Positions 27,301 to 35,700 are shown, counted from the first letter of the stretch. The stretch: 64,000 nucleotides of DNA from an uncultured Lachnospiraceae bacterium (GCA_910578825.1 CAJTSB010000015.1:1685-65684); one strand, 5' to 3'. Notes: a model not told the origin generated them from the letters alone. Translations and numbers: made by a program.

Positions 27301-27821
27301 CCAGTTATCTCACGTCCTGCAAGCATGGCGGCCTCGGCAAGCTGCTTACCGAAGTCCTCTTTTAGAATACCGCGCACTTCTTGCTTTGTAAAGGCTTTCA
27401 GCTGCTTTAGCCAGCTTTTCCTGTCTGTTCCTAATACTTCCGCAATTTCTCCCCGTTTCCGGAGTGCCGACAGCAAATCCGGCAGGTTTTCCCCCTCCAA
27501 ATCCCACGCCAGCTTTACGTTTTTCCCTCCGGTATCGCCAATGTCAAACACATAACGCATCCCCGGCTTTAATATCCTCGATGGAAAGATGGCAATTCCT
27601 TTACTGTCCCGTTTCACATGGCGGCGTACCTTTTTCCATGTATCATAATCCGCAACCAGCGTGGCAGACGGCCTCTGTGCATACACCATAAGCACATTGT
27701 CAAACTCATACCGATATATCCGCCCTGCCAGACGGCAGACTGCCTTCCAGTCCGCCTCAGTCTGCGTCACCCTGGAAACCACATCCTGATATATCTGGCG
27801 AGCCATATATTCTACTCCCAT
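21375..27821 (-). CDS. Giant ArdC-like / DNA methylase / SNF2-type helicase fusion
   Basis: A 2148-residue protein. Residues about 1-110 resemble the ArdC N-terminal ssDNA-binding domain (YRYEFDNVLMVYAQRPSATL). A Gln/Gly-rich linker lies around 270-450. The N6-adenine methylase core follows with motif I EPSVGTGHF near 612 and VVGNVPFGDF (an NPPF variant) near 675. The helicase has Walker A CVGAGKSF near 1327, DEAH near 1492, ATGTPISNT, and the C-terminal QREGRGLRQG near 1837, then a coiled coil. Homologues are fixtures of Tn1549-like ICEs and may process or protect transferred DNA. The start may be ATG 27821 or 27806; both have G-rich sites. Confidence 0.92.
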   Translation of the reverse strand: MGVEYMARQIYQDVVSRVTQTEADWKAVCRLAGRIYRYEFDNVLMVYAQRPSATLVADYDTWKKVRRHVKRDSKGIAIFPSRILKPGMRYVFDIGDTGGKNVKLAWDLEGENLPDLLSALRKRGEIAEVLGTDRKSWLKQLKAFTKQEVRGILKEDFGKQLAEAAMLAGREITGGENETPELTAQKLIFNSIFYAVGTRCGFDLSSEEQDLGAIVNVKDEGSISVLGTLVSDVSCTVLRNIGREIMGIEQGRKRAAYLQQNLSGKGGRNGTSNQLPRGDRRDAVPGHQSSGTDGNRDVREVRNHGDGIFGGKLPAEIPEPDTVRQPLPKTERSGGGGRPDVGKSHGEVSGKPQAGESGIHNGDVTHPETGDDGGRGDYPSRPDKQVSLETQEELDREQDDLNSFGTEREAVFRQASLFDYKETGIDSYAIPDEADQMGVPDAVRFEQRQKINNYHVAYEDSEGKEKKEPVSESADTREKEQVPAAETENIMLPQPHNYVIDIHKQETGGEKARYKWNVDAIKTLKQIETENGHATPEEQEILARYAGWGGTSQAFDEKSESWRKEYAELKELLTPEEYREARATVTTAFYTPPAVAAAVGEALVQFGFAGGNVLEPSVGTGHFFGTMPEQLWGSRLFGVEKDSISGRIAKLLYPGADIQIKGFEETDFPDNFFDVVVGNVPFGDFKVYDRKYNAENFKIHDYFVAKSIDKVRPGGIVAVITTKGTMDKKNSSVRKYLAQRAELAGAVRLPNSAFKAEAGTEVTSDILFFQKRERKISAEPGWVHLGMTENGVPVNSYFVEHPEMMLGRMEYDTGRYGSDAGYTVCVNDREDFDLYGALQQAVSRLLVQMPDYEILQEGEPEESIPADPDVKNYTYTFVDGALYYRKDSRMHRQEVGNTVFGRIRGMDKLRKCTRHLIDIQLNGCSEKELKAAQGELNSIYDSFTKKYGYITSQGNSRAFRDDEDYPLLCSLEMVDAENGTVTKADMFTKQTIRARREMDHAETAVEALNLSICEYNGVNLPYMLQIYEPDISGYAEKLRERQKDMQEEITLSVADGGELKREKLIEELKGVIFLNPQKYFPHDKNQGWETAGEYLSGNVRDKLRVAKAAAGEHPELFGDNVAALEQVQPKELDAGEIDVRIGTTWIEPEDYEKFLYETLHTPERARARRSAYSATGIQVQLNKFQMEWFVENKSLDKTSVAATKTYGTSRMDAYTIFENTLNLRTVTVRDRIEDGGGKYHYETNQKETMLAREKQNQLKEAFRDWIFAEPERRNKYVGYYNETFNNVRLREYDGSHLQFPGMNPDIRLKPHQRNAIARILMGGNTLLAHCVGAGKSFEMMAACMEQKRLGLSNKTVMVVPKPLIGQTASEFLRLYPSANILVAAERDFEKHRRKQFISRIATGDYDCIIMSHSQFERIPVSKERREMLLNRQIDDISFAIAEMKERNQEQWTVKQMEGHKKRLEEQLQEMADEIRKDDLITFEELGIDSIMVDEAHIFKNLAVFSKMNVSGITGSGSQRAMDMYLKCQYVNEINGGRGIVFATGTPISNTMCEMYVMQQFLQKDTLEQLGIYHFDSWAANFGEQTTALELTVEGSGFRFKTRFNKFTNLPELMNIFREAADIQTRDMLDLDAPELRGGKYIIVESEPDWYVRQVMETFVQRAEAIRNGKVNPKVDNFLKITHEARLLGTDARLLTPDAPGSVDGKLNKVVENVLYEYRKAESEGKIGTQLIFSDIGTPKRSWSRDMLSTPWHEIGSFDVYNYIKTELVKQGIPAEEIAFIHDSKTDAQRDVLFREMRSGIKKVLIGSTDKCGTGVNVQTYLVAMHHCDCPWKPSSIEQREGRGLRQGNENDEVAVYRYVTKGTFDAYSWALVENKQRFISQVMTGKSISRTCEDIDEAVLSYAEIKAVATGNPMIKEKMQTDNDVQRLKMLKAAYDSQHYAMQDGFMVKFPKLIAEAEEKLKRVHEDVRERDKCLMAETDFSIKVGGITFTERVDGGTAFLSAASKCKAGTKTEVAKYKGFLVLVEKNFMGEDCLVMRGRMEYRADMSTSPVGCMTKIENLFNGMQAAVGFLEEKLEKYRLDMEQAKLEYEKPFQYEAELKAKLARQFELNNLLDLENQASKEEEQEPEVSRAAEPSHGYGKEREGNR

Positions 27822-27830
27822 ATACGCCCC

Positions 27831-28700
27831 CTATCTGCCCCCTGCTTTTGCTGGAAGATAAGAAACATCCTTAAAATCCTCTGCATCAAGGACTACCTCT
27901 GAATTTTTATAAAGCTCCATTGCCTTGTCAATGGCATCCCCAAGCGTTTCCGCCTCAATGTTTTCCACCCTCGACAATACCTCGCGGATTTCTATTGGAA
28001 AGCTGTCCCCTTTCTGATGGTACGGCTCACAATATTCTGACCTAAGCCCCACAAAGTCAATTTCCGACGGCGTGGCAGAAAGGTATACCCCATGCCCCCA
28101 CTCAATGCCGGTCTCTGCGTTTTCCTTTGTATACTCCCCGGCATAAGGATAACGTGAATAACACTGCACGCCAACCGCCACCAGAAACTGCCCTGATGCC
28201 ATATTCATCATCAGGAGGTTATTTTTGCTGTAGCGCTCCATCACTTTATAATCCGTTCCATTGAAGTTATGCAGGACTTCCCCCTGCTTAAACTCATGTT
28301 CTTCCTGTTCATAATGGAACATACAGCCCTTCATTCCACCGTTTACATCAAGGTTATATTCCTCCAATGCCCTCATGCACTCCTGGCTGCTTTCTTCCCT
28401 GTCAAACTGGAACTCCTTATCGTCATTGTAACTTCCGCAGAGAAAACACTGCAGTTCATCACTGCCGCTGCAGAACTTCGCATAAAAGCTTTTGTTTGCG
28501 GTAATATAATGCTCCGCCCAGCCTTCTCCTGGTGCTGATAACTTTGTGTCAAACAGCTCCTTTAACGTCTGTGCCGACTCCTCCCTTGATAAAGCAGGCA
28601 CAAAAAGGTACTCCTCCTTATATTCTTTCAGTGTCATCAGCATATTTTTTTCGCTGCCCTTGATATTCGCTATCACAAGAACCATATCCTGTATTCTCAT
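27831..28700 (-). CDS. Conserved ICE protein, unknown function
   Basis: A 289-residue protein directly upstream of the giant helicase gene (nine-base gap). No signal peptide or membrane segment is seen. The N-terminal about 110 residues (MTLKEYKEEYLFVPALSREE, then ITANKSFYAKFCSG) and the C-terminal about 60 (VLSRVENIEAETLGDAIDKA, LYKNSEVVLDAEDFKD) look like separate small domains of the kind found fused to large polyvalent mobile-element proteins. The middle part has Cys residues without a clear zinc motif. The position suggests joint action with the helicase in DNA processing, but the function is not known. Confidence 0.7.
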   Translation of the reverse strand: MRIQDMVLVIANIKGSEKNMLMTLKEYKEEYLFVPALSREESAQTLKELFDTKLSAPGEGWAEHYITANKSFYAKFCSGSDELQCFLCGSYNDDKEFQFDREESSQECMRALEEYNLDVNGGMKGCMFHYEQEEHEFKQGEVLHNFNGTDYKVMERYSKNNLLMMNMASGQFLVAVGVQCYSRYPYAGEYTKENAETGIEWGHGVYLSATPSEIDFVGLRSEYCEPYHQKGDSFPIEIREVLSRVENIEAETLGDAIDKAMELYKNSEVVLDAEDFKDVSYLPAKAGGR

Positions 28701-28731
28701 TTACCTCTCCTTTCAAAAAATGCTGAACCTG

Positions 28732-30639
28732 CTAGTACGGCCTGGCATAAAATACAACTTTATTTGTCCGTAACGGATCAAGCACCACGCCTCTGGACGA
28801 ACTGGCTGCATGGACCATCTTCCCATCCCCCACATAAACCGCCACATGGGAGATATTGCGAAACTCCCCATTCTCCTCATAGGAATAAAATATCAAGTCC
28901 CCCGGCTCCAGCTCCTTTTTATTGATAATCATGGCATTGACATAACAGTATTTCCCCTGCTCTGCCGCTGTCGCCGGAAGGTCGATGCCTGCCTCCTTAT
29001 ATAGTCTCTGCACAAGGGAACTGCAGTCGTAATACCCCTCCTGATAACGCTTGTCCTGGCTGTACCGGCAGCCTATCTTTGTCATGGCAAGTCCAGCGGC
29101 CGTCTGTCCCCCTGCGCCTGCCGGAACGCTGTCCTGCATTTCATCATCCATCATGGATTCCAGCCAGCCCTTTTGTTCCTCCGTTAATTTATCCAGTGCA
29201 AGGTAATCTTCATAAGTCAGGTTGTGTACCAGCGTGCCGGACACCGTAACTTCCACGGTGTTCTCGTCTCCCTCTGCCAGAAACGCCTCCACTTTCCGCC
29301 TCCCCCATGCCAAAGCCGCTGCATGGCTGTCAAAATAAATGTCAAAATCTATGCCATCCCGGGCAAAGTTCCCTGTATCTTCCACCTTGTAAGTCTTCCC
29401 ATTCATTACAATTTCTGTCCCCATCGGCACTTTGGGGCTGTGTGCATCCACCGCCAGCGTATGGCCTGCCTTTGGCACAGTGCCGGAGGCAGTATGCCCG
29501 CCTGCCCATTTCCCGCAGCAGAGGGAACAGTTGCAATAGCCCGTCGTCACCACTTGCCCCAATGACGCACCTGCCGAAATCTGCGTTTTGCTGTTGGAAC
29601 TGTCACAGTAATTCATCTCGTCAAAAACTTCCTTTAAATGTTTCTTCCCCTCATCATCCATGACATAGGCCGCCTGCCCGGTTCCGTACTTTACCATATA
29701 TACCATAAGGGTATCATTAAAATTCGATATAGGAACGCCATCCTCACTGTTCCGGTAAGTGATAACATAGCCCTGCTCCTCCTGTGAGATAACCTGGCTG
29801 TTAAAATCCCGGTAATACTCGCTTAACACGGTCCGGGGATTGTCATACCCGGTGTCCGGCAGCGGAAAGAAAACAGCAATCGGTAAATTATAAATTGCCG
29901 CCAGTATGGCAGCCACAATAATTCCCGCAACAGCAGCCACAAAAAACACGGCAAGAAGTAATGGAGTAAGCGCCGCCGCTGCCTGTTTTGCAAGCAGCAG
30001 GACAGCCGCCTTTGCTGCTGACTTTGTGGAAGTTATCAAATCTTTCTGCTCCTGCCTCTCTGTCCGGAAGGCATCCAGAAAGGTGTCAACCATACGCCCT
30101 TTGACAGCGCCATTGACCGAAGAACCTTTTCCGGTTTTCTTCTTTGCACTGTCTTTTTTTCCACTGTGCTTTCTCCCATTTCTGTCTTTTCCTTTACTGC
30201 CCCTTTCCCTGGCATGGCTGGAAAGCCCTGACTCACTTCTGTCCGTGCGGACACGTTTTTTCTCCTCTTTCTTCTCTTTATTTTCAGTTTTTTTCCTGCG
30301 GTACAGCTTTCCCGCCCCGGAAGTGATATCCGCTGCCGGGGCTGCTGCTGCCGCCGCCAAATCAAGGCTTTCCTTTATCTCCTCGCCGCCCTCTATCTGT
30401 CCTGCCCCTGCCCTTGCCCCTGCTGCCGCCATAGTTTTCAAACTCTGGTTACGGACCTTGACCGATCTCCCGGACTCCGTATATTTATCCCTAATGCCAA
30501 TATGCGGCTTTCTTCCTTTTACGGCGGCAGAAGTATTTTCCGCCTTTTTCCCGGTTACTGCCTTTTTACCTGTATGCAGACGGGGCTTTCTCTTTGTGTG
30601 GATAACCATCGGTTTGTCATCCACTTTCCTGATTTTCAA
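28732..30639 (-). CDS. Conjugation cell-wall hydrolase (3D/RlpA-like plus NlpC/P60)
   Basis: A 635-residue protein from TTG 30639 with GGAGG ten bases before; ATG 30609 is possible. The basic cytoplasmic N-terminus of about 200 residues is Lys/Arg-rich. A membrane segment follows at about 225-255 (LLLAVFFVAAVAGIIVAAIL). Outside come a double-psi-barrel 3D domain (YCNCSLCCGKWAGGHTASGT, TLAVDAHSPKVPMGTEIVM) and a C-terminal NlpC/P60 domain with Cys in YYDCSSLVQRLYKEAG (about 540) and His in ISHVAVYVGDGKMVHA. It should open peptidoglycan locally for the mating channel, like Tn916 Orf14. Joining a 3D domain to NlpC/P60 in one protein is a common ICE theme. Confidence 0.9.
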   Translation of the reverse strand: MKIRKVDDKPMVIHTKRKPRLHTGKKAVTGKKAENTSAAVKGRKPHIGIRDKYTESGRSVKVRNQSLKTMAAAGARAGAGQIEGGEEIKESLDLAAAAAAPAADITSGAGKLYRRKKTENKEKKEEKKRVRTDRSESGLSSHARERGSKGKDRNGRKHSGKKDSAKKKTGKGSSVNGAVKGRMVDTFLDAFRTERQEQKDLITSTKSAAKAAVLLLAKQAAAALTPLLLAVFFVAAVAGIIVAAILAAIYNLPIAVFFPLPDTGYDNPRTVLSEYYRDFNSQVISQEEQGYVITYRNSEDGVPISNFNDTLMVYMVKYGTGQAAYVMDDEGKKHLKEVFDEMNYCDSSNSKTQISAGASLGQVVTTGYCNCSLCCGKWAGGHTASGTVPKAGHTLAVDAHSPKVPMGTEIVMNGKTYKVEDTGNFARDGIDFDIYFDSHAAALAWGRRKVEAFLAEGDENTVEVTVSGTLVHNLTYEDYLALDKLTEEQKGWLESMMDDEMQDSVPAGAGGQTAAGLAMTKIGCRYSQDKRYQEGYYDCSSLVQRLYKEAGIDLPATAAEQGKYCYVNAMIINKKELEPGDLIFYSYEENGEFRNISHVAVYVGDGKMVHAASSSRGVVLDPLRTNKVVFYARPY

Positions 30640-30750
30640 TCCTCCCTAACCTCCTTTTCCCTGCCGGGATAGGCAGAAAGAACGCTGTTTCCAGCGTTCC
30701 CTCCTGTCAAAACATCCCATTATTCTGTCTGCCATTTTCTCCGGCAAAAC

Positions 30751-33411
30751 CTAACCATATATCATCCAGCCATTGCCCGCTTTTTCCGTCTTCTGCGGCC
30801 CTGAAAAAAACTGCCGGCTTTCTGTCCTGCGGTGCTTTGGCTCATATATTTTCATTGGCGCATTATCCTCCCCAGATACATCCCTGTTGTCCGGCTGAAA
30901 GATATTTCCTGCCATTCCGATTTCCTCTGCTGCCAGTTGCAGCATATCCCATTGCGGCATAAAACTCTCTGCCGGTTCTGTTCCCTGCTCCGGTATAAAA
31001 GCGTCTGTCGGCTCTGCCTCTGATTCCGGCATATCTCCAAATCCAACACTCCCACTATCCTGCAATGCCCCCTCCGCTATCTTCTCATGGAGGTTCGTGT
31101 TATACAGACGGTACAAATCCGTCTCCTTGCTTATCCTGTTGTCAAAAGGAATGACAACACTGCCGCACTTTAACAGTCCCGTTCCGCTTGATGAATTGCT
31201 GACAAAACGCAGCTGCGCATCCGACACGCCTATGGCCTCCGCCAGCTTTGCACTGTCCACATTGGACTGCTTTAACAGCACCACAAACTCACTGTTGGAT
31301 AACAAAGTAGTGGCGATATAATTCTGTAACAAATCCGACACGTTCTGGCTGATTCCGGTACAGAGGCCGCCCTGCTTTCTGACCTTTTTCCACAGCTGCT
31401 GTAAATACTTTGCACTGTACTCACTGCCAAGCAGCACATGGCATTCGTCAATATACAGCCACGTTGCCCTGCCCCGCTTTGCGTTGTCTAAAATCCTCTG
31501 CTGAATCGCCTCCATCATCACAAGCATTGCCACCGGCGCAAGCTGGCTCCCCAAATCCTGTATGCCGTACACCGTAAAACGGCTGTCCACATCCACGTTC
31601 GTGTGGTGGTTGAAGATGTTAAGGGAACCCTCCACGAATAATTCAAGGGAAAGTGCCAGCTCCTGCGCCTCCATTTCTTCCTGTGCCTTGAGAATCCGAT
31701 AAAAATCTGACATGACTGGAACCCTCTGCTGTTTCCATGCCGCCATATAAAGGCTGCGGACACAGCGGTCAATGATGGAATGGTGTTTCTGGTTCAGGAC
31801 GTTGCCTAACAACTGGTCGCAGAGGGAAAGCATAAATTCCGACTTGTCAGCAATGACCTCCCGCAGCCCTTTCTCATTGGTGTGTGCCATATCTGCCTCC
31901 AGCGGGTTGACAAAATTTTTCGTATATGCTGACAGGTTCACAACCGCACCGCCGTAAGTCGCCGCAATGTCAAAATATTCATTCATCGGATCTATGACTA
32001 TCACGTCATCATCCGTATTTAAGAACACGCTGCCCATCTCCTGCTTTGCAAAAAAGGACTTGCCGGAGCCCGGCACGCCGAAAATGAACCCATTGCCATT
32101 TATCAGCGTCTTCCGGTTCCCCACGTTAATATTCTTACTTATCTGGTTAATGCCGTAATAGTTGCCCCCGGCATCATTTAATTCCTGTACGTTGAAAGGC
32201 AGCAATGCCGCAAGGGACTGCGTCAGCATGGTGCGCATGGTCTCCACCTGCCTTACCCCAATAGGAAGTGCGGTATTTAACGCCTCCCTCTGTTTCAGGT
32301 AGTGGGTGTCGATGATAACCGAATGGCGTTTCCCAATGGTCTCCACCGTCTCCGTCACGCTCTCCAGTTCCTCCCTGCTCTCTGCCACAAGAATTATGCT
32401 GACTGCCGCATAAAACAGGCACTGGTCGTTTTCCCTCACGTCATCCATGATTTCCTCAATGTCTTTTTTCTCCATGCGCTTTGCATAGGAAATTTCCGAG
32501 GAAAAGTCATTGTTTTTGTTCCTTACTCGCTGCTGCCTGATAATGTCGCTCTCAATGCCGAGATATTTTTTCTGCAGTATCTTTGTCGTCAAATCTTTCG
32601 GCACCGGCACAACGTCAATGCTCACAATGGAATGGACAGGCAGTGACGTAATTTCATTAAGGAAACGGTCGGATAAGCTGCTGGGATATTTTTTAATGAA
32701 CAGTGCCCTTACAAACTTGCCCTCGTCTTCGATATGCTCCGGGAAGTATTTCAGCATCCCGTTGCACAAATCATTGCGGAAATCCGAGCCAACCTTTTTT
32801 GCCCGCCGGATGTCAAAGTCAAAACCGTCCTCCCTGCCGAGATGGTAAAAATCATGCAGCACCTTTAACCTCTCATTTCCGGAAAGCGGCTCTATCTCTG
32901 CCCCAAGTTCCCCAAAAGCCTTGTGCAGTACAGCCTCCAGCGTGGCAAACTGCGCCTTTGCCTCCTCAAAATTCTTCCTCTCAACCGTAAGCGTCAGATA
33001 CCGTTCCTGCTCTATCCCCTGCCTGCCCTCACGGATTTTGTCCTCTATGATGTCATTGTAAATTTTACGGAACCGGTCAAACCCATCCTGGCGGTATGGC
33101 AGCAGCACCATCTCCCGCAAATTGGCCATGTCCTTATTCCTGTTGTTTATGGTAACCTTAAAATTACAGTCCAGTGAGTTGAGGAATTTGCAGTACCTCT
33201 CAAAAATACTTTCCTGTTCTCCCTCATTGGCAGTCGTGTAATTAATGTCCATAAAACGGTAACTCTTTGAATAACGGTTTTTTGCAACCTCAAAAATGCC
33301 GTTCTCAGCCACCGACAGTATCTCTATTGTCTCCTGTATGGATCTCGGCGTCTTATAAAGGGGCACATCTGCCTTTTTAAGCTCTTTGAATCCATCTGAA
33401 AAAATTCCCAT
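30751..33411 (-). CDS. virB4: VirB4-family conjugation ATPase
   Basis: An 886-residue protein from the ATG at 33411, chosen for GGAGG five bases upstream; a longer frame to 33519 overlaps the methylase gene. The N-terminal CagE/TrbE/VirB4 domain is followed by Walker A FGVPGSGKSFF near 447 and Walker B TWLYIDECHVLLG near 649, with RKQGGLCTGISQNVSDL as the following motif. VirB4 powers pilus assembly and substrate transfer at the inner face of the membrane. It stands between the orphan C5 methylase and the wall hydrolase, the usual place in Tn1549-like clusters. A Pro/Glu-rich tail of about 100 residues is element-specific. Confidence 0.95.
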   Translation of the reverse strand: MGIFSDGFKELKKADVPLYKTPRSIQETIEILSVAENGIFEVAKNRYSKSYRFMDINYTTANEGEQESIFERYCKFLNSLDCNFKVTINNRNKDMANLREMVLLPYRQDGFDRFRKIYNDIIEDKIREGRQGIEQERYLTLTVERKNFEEAKAQFATLEAVLHKAFGELGAEIEPLSGNERLKVLHDFYHLGREDGFDFDIRRAKKVGSDFRNDLCNGMLKYFPEHIEDEGKFVRALFIKKYPSSLSDRFLNEITSLPVHSIVSIDVVPVPKDLTTKILQKKYLGIESDIIRQQRVRNKNNDFSSEISYAKRMEKKDIEEIMDDVRENDQCLFYAAVSIILVAESREELESVTETVETIGKRHSVIIDTHYLKQREALNTALPIGVRQVETMRTMLTQSLAALLPFNVQELNDAGGNYYGINQISKNINVGNRKTLINGNGFIFGVPGSGKSFFAKQEMGSVFLNTDDDVIVIDPMNEYFDIAATYGGAVVNLSAYTKNFVNPLEADMAHTNEKGLREVIADKSEFMLSLCDQLLGNVLNQKHHSIIDRCVRSLYMAAWKQQRVPVMSDFYRILKAQEEMEAQELALSLELFVEGSLNIFNHHTNVDVDSRFTVYGIQDLGSQLAPVAMLVMMEAIQQRILDNAKRGRATWLYIDECHVLLGSEYSAKYLQQLWKKVRKQGGLCTGISQNVSDLLQNYIATTLLSNSEFVVLLKQSNVDSAKLAEAIGVSDAQLRFVSNSSSGTGLLKCGSVVIPFDNRISKETDLYRLYNTNLHEKIAEGALQDSGSVGFGDMPESEAEPTDAFIPEQGTEPAESFMPQWDMLQLAAEEIGMAGNIFQPDNRDVSGEDNAPMKIYEPKHRRTESRQFFSGPQKTEKAGNGWMIYG

Positions 33412-33488
33412 GTCTGCCTCCATTCCCATGCAATAGGGAAAGCCGGCACCCCCCTGCCGGCTCCCCATCTGCACTGTTTTCCTTTCTA

Positions 33489-34490
33489 CTATTTCTTCTC
33501 TGGACAGAAAGACCTGCACCTGCCCGTCTCAATATCCGCAATGCACTTCAGTATCGGATAGGCCTGCTGCGGCACCACCGCATTCCCAAGCGAAAACATA
33601 CGGCTGCCCCACAGTGGGTAAGGTCTCGTAATGCGGCTTACACCCTCCGGCTCTTTTTTCCACATCCTGTGTCCGTCCATCCAATCGGGAATCCCATCAG
33701 CCATTCCACCCATTCCGGGTTGAGTTTGTGCTGTTTCATGGAAAGTTCCGTAACTTCCGTAAAAAGTCCCCTCTGCTCCTCCGTCTCCGGTTCGTGGAAT
33801 CCGGTCCCCATCTGCTCCATTACCTCCGGGGTACAGAATACCCGCATCTGCAGGTTGGGGTTCCAGAGCGTCCCCGTTGAGTTGAGCTTCTTTAATGTCC
33901 CCGTTTTCTTCATCCTGCCAATGAGGGCAGTGGAAACATCCATCTTCCCAATGGCCGCCACCGGCGTCGGCCAGGTGTCCGGCAATGAATACCCGTTTCC
34001 TCTCATGCCACGCGCCGACGGCGAGAGCAGGTAGTACGAAAGCCCGGACTTCATAGCCTGCTCCTTCCAAATCAGAAACCGTCTGTTCGAGCCCCATATT
34101 GAGGAACCCAGCAACATTTTCTCCAAGCACCCAAGCGGGGGAAAGCTCTTTGATGACTCTAAGCATTTCCGGCCAGAGGTAACGGTCATCCTCAAAGCCT
34201 CTGCGTTTCCCGGCAAAGGAAAACGGCTGGCAGGGGAATCCCCCTGAGATGAGTGTGACACTTCGTTCGTTTGTCCTCGCATAAAACTCCTCCTTATTCA
34301 AATCCCTGATGTCCTTAAATCTAGGCACATCTTTCCAGTATTTTTCCAATATCCCATTCTGAAAATCAGCCCATTCACACTGTGCAACAGTGGTAAACCC
34401 CGCCGCCTCCGCCGCAAGGTCAAGCCCGCCAATGCCGGTAAACAGGCTGACGTGTGTTAAATCCTGCATATATTTCTTTTCCCTTTCCAT
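33489..34490 (-). CDS. Orphan DNA (cytosine-5) methyltransferase
   Basis: A 333-residue protein with the full C5 set: motif I SLFTGIGGLDLA, motif IV GGFPCQPFS with catalytic C87, motif VI GENVAG, motif VIII ERKRVFIAGHLAD, and motif X LGNAVVP at the end. The target-recognition region is short (about 180-260) and Gly-rich. No restriction endonuclease gene adjoins, so it probably protects element DNA against host restriction on entry. The start may be ATG 34490 or 34469. A terminator-like hairpin precedes it. Confidence 0.93.
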   Translation of the reverse strand: MEREKKYMQDLTHVSLFTGIGGLDLAAEAAGFTTVAQCEWADFQNGILEKYWKDVPRFKDIRDLNKEEFYARTNERSVTLISGGFPCQPFSFAGKRRGFEDDRYLWPEMLRVIKELSPAWVLGENVAGFLNMGLEQTVSDLEGAGYEVRAFVLPALAVGAWHERKRVFIAGHLADAGGGHWEDGCFHCPHWQDEENGDIKEAQLNGDALEPQPADAGILYPGGNGADGDRIPRTGDGGAEGTFYGSYGTFHETAQTQPGMGGMADGIPDWMDGHRMWKKEPEGVSRITRPYPLWGSRMFSLGNAVVPQQAYPILKCIADIETGRCRSFCPEKK

Positions 34491-34492
34491 AC

Positions 34493-34527
34493 AAAAAGGG
34501 CATCTCCCATACAGCGGAAAATGCCCT
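34493..34527 (-). terminator. Terminator-like hairpin before the C5 methylase
   Basis: On the minus strand AGGGCAT, 17 bases, ATGCCCT, then TTTTTG. It lies between the PrgI-like gene and the methylase start and may attenuate the operon. Confidence 0.5.
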
Positions 34528-34545
34528 GATTGTTACTTATTCTTT

Positions 34546-35043
34546 TTACTGTCTGTACTTATACCAGACTGCCAATACTACAAATAAAACAAATAATAAT
34601 ACCACTGCAAAAAACATACGGAATATCTTTTTCCGAACTGCTGCAAAGCCGCCTCTGCCGGTATCCCCTTTCTTTCCTGTACTGCTTTTCTTTCCTGCCT
34701 TATTCTTTGTTTCTTCCTCCAGCCGCAACTTCTGTACTGCCTGCTCCCCCTCCGTAGATACATAGGTGTAGGTGCGGTTTGCAAAGGCAAAGTGCAGCTT
34801 TAATTTCATCATTTCCATAAACGTCATCCCATGATAAGAATAAAAGCCCGTCATGGCGATTGGTGCAACCACCGGGATTGCTATATAGGCGCTGACCGTC
34901 AGCCCCACATATTGGTACAAAAGCAGCACAATCCCGCCTCCCACAGCTACAGATAAGACAGAGTACACAAGCTGTCTTGCAGTCAGTCCCAGCACCACGG
35001 ACTCCTTGTAGTTGTCAATATTTTTATTAATCTCTATTACCAC
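34546..35043 (-). CDS. PrgI-like conjugation membrane protein
   Basis: A 165-residue protein starting at GTG 35043, chosen because AAAGGAG lies seven bases upstream; the frame continues upstream over the previous gene without a ribosome site. The opening VIEINKNIDNYKESVVLGLT is typical of PrgI/TcpE-type proteins. Two closely spaced membrane segments follow (LVYSVLSVAVGGGIVLLLYQ, IAIPVVAPIAMTGFYSY), and a third hydrophobic stretch ends the chain (FRMFFAVVLLFVLFVVLAVW). A basic Lys/Gly linker separates them. PrgI proteins are small inner-membrane parts of Gram-positive type IV secretion, next to VirB4 and VirB6 genes, as here. Confidence 0.85.
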   Translation of the reverse strand: MVIEINKNIDNYKESVVLGLTARQLVYSVLSVAVGGGIVLLLYQYVGLTVSAYIAIPVVAPIAMTGFYSYHGMTFMEMMKLKLHFAFANRTYTYVSTEGEQAVQKLRLEEETKNKAGKKSSTGKKGDTGRGGFAAVRKKIFRMFFAVVLLFVLFVVLAVWYKYRQ

Positions 35044-35071
35044 TGTTTTCTTCTCCTTTCCTGACGGCTTT

Positions 35072-35668
35072 TTACCTTGACTTCCCCGGTTCCTGCCGCA
35101 CAGGCTCCTGTTCCCTCTCTGCGTCCCCAAACTCCCATTCATCTTTGGATGTGATATTGACATACTCGCCAATGATATGGAGCGCCTCATGATAACTGCC
35201 GGAAGAACAGACACGTTCTTTCAGTTCCTCTGCCTGCTCTTTCAGCCCATGCTCCCTTAACGTACTGGCAGCAACCCCCGCCAGGTTAAAGATGTTGCTG
35301 TCCTCCCCAATCAGGGCACAGTCCGGCTTTTCCACAGGCCTGTCTGCAAAGCCGCCCAGACGGTTCGGCACATAGTCAGACAGCCATGTGCCGCCAAAGT
35401 TCTCATATGTCTGTAACCGCCATATGGCGAATTTCCCCATATCCAGCTTTACATCCTCAAAAGGATATAAAATACAGGGCAGCCCATCATGTTCAAATGC
35501 CGACACTTCCTGAAATTCTGTCCCATCCAGTAAAATTCCTTCTTCCGTAAGCATCTGGTTGATTCCATCCACCCACTCTTTTAGTTCCCCGCCGCAGCCT
35601 TGCAAAATAAGTCCCTCCTTATTCTCCATGCTGCGTAAATCTTCCGATGAAATTGTATTGATTTTCAA
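35072..35668 (-). CDS. Conserved ICE protein, unknown function
   Basis: A 198-residue soluble acidic protein. The N-terminal about 90 residues (ELKEWVDGINQMLTEEGILL, PCILYPFEDVKLDMGKFAIW) are followed by TWLSDYVPNRLGGF and a helical C-terminal domain with CALIGEDSNIFNLAGVAAST and SGSYHEALHIIGEYVNI. The C-terminal domain recurs in hypothetical proteins of gut Firmicutes conjugative transposons (from memory). No catalytic motif is visible. It lies between the PrgI-like gene and another conserved unknown; the gaps are under 35 bases, so it belongs to the transfer operon. Confidence 0.7.
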   Translation of the reverse strand: MKINTISSEDLRSMENKEGLILQGCGGELKEWVDGINQMLTEEGILLDGTEFQEVSAFEHDGLPCILYPFEDVKLDMGKFAIWRLQTYENFGGTWLSDYVPNRLGGFADRPVEKPDCALIGEDSNIFNLAGVAASTLREHGLKEQAEELKERVCSSGSYHEALHIIGEYVNITSKDEWEFGDAEREQEPVRQEPGKSR

Positions 35669-35700
35669 AATTTATTCTCCTTTCTTGCAAATACCATTAC

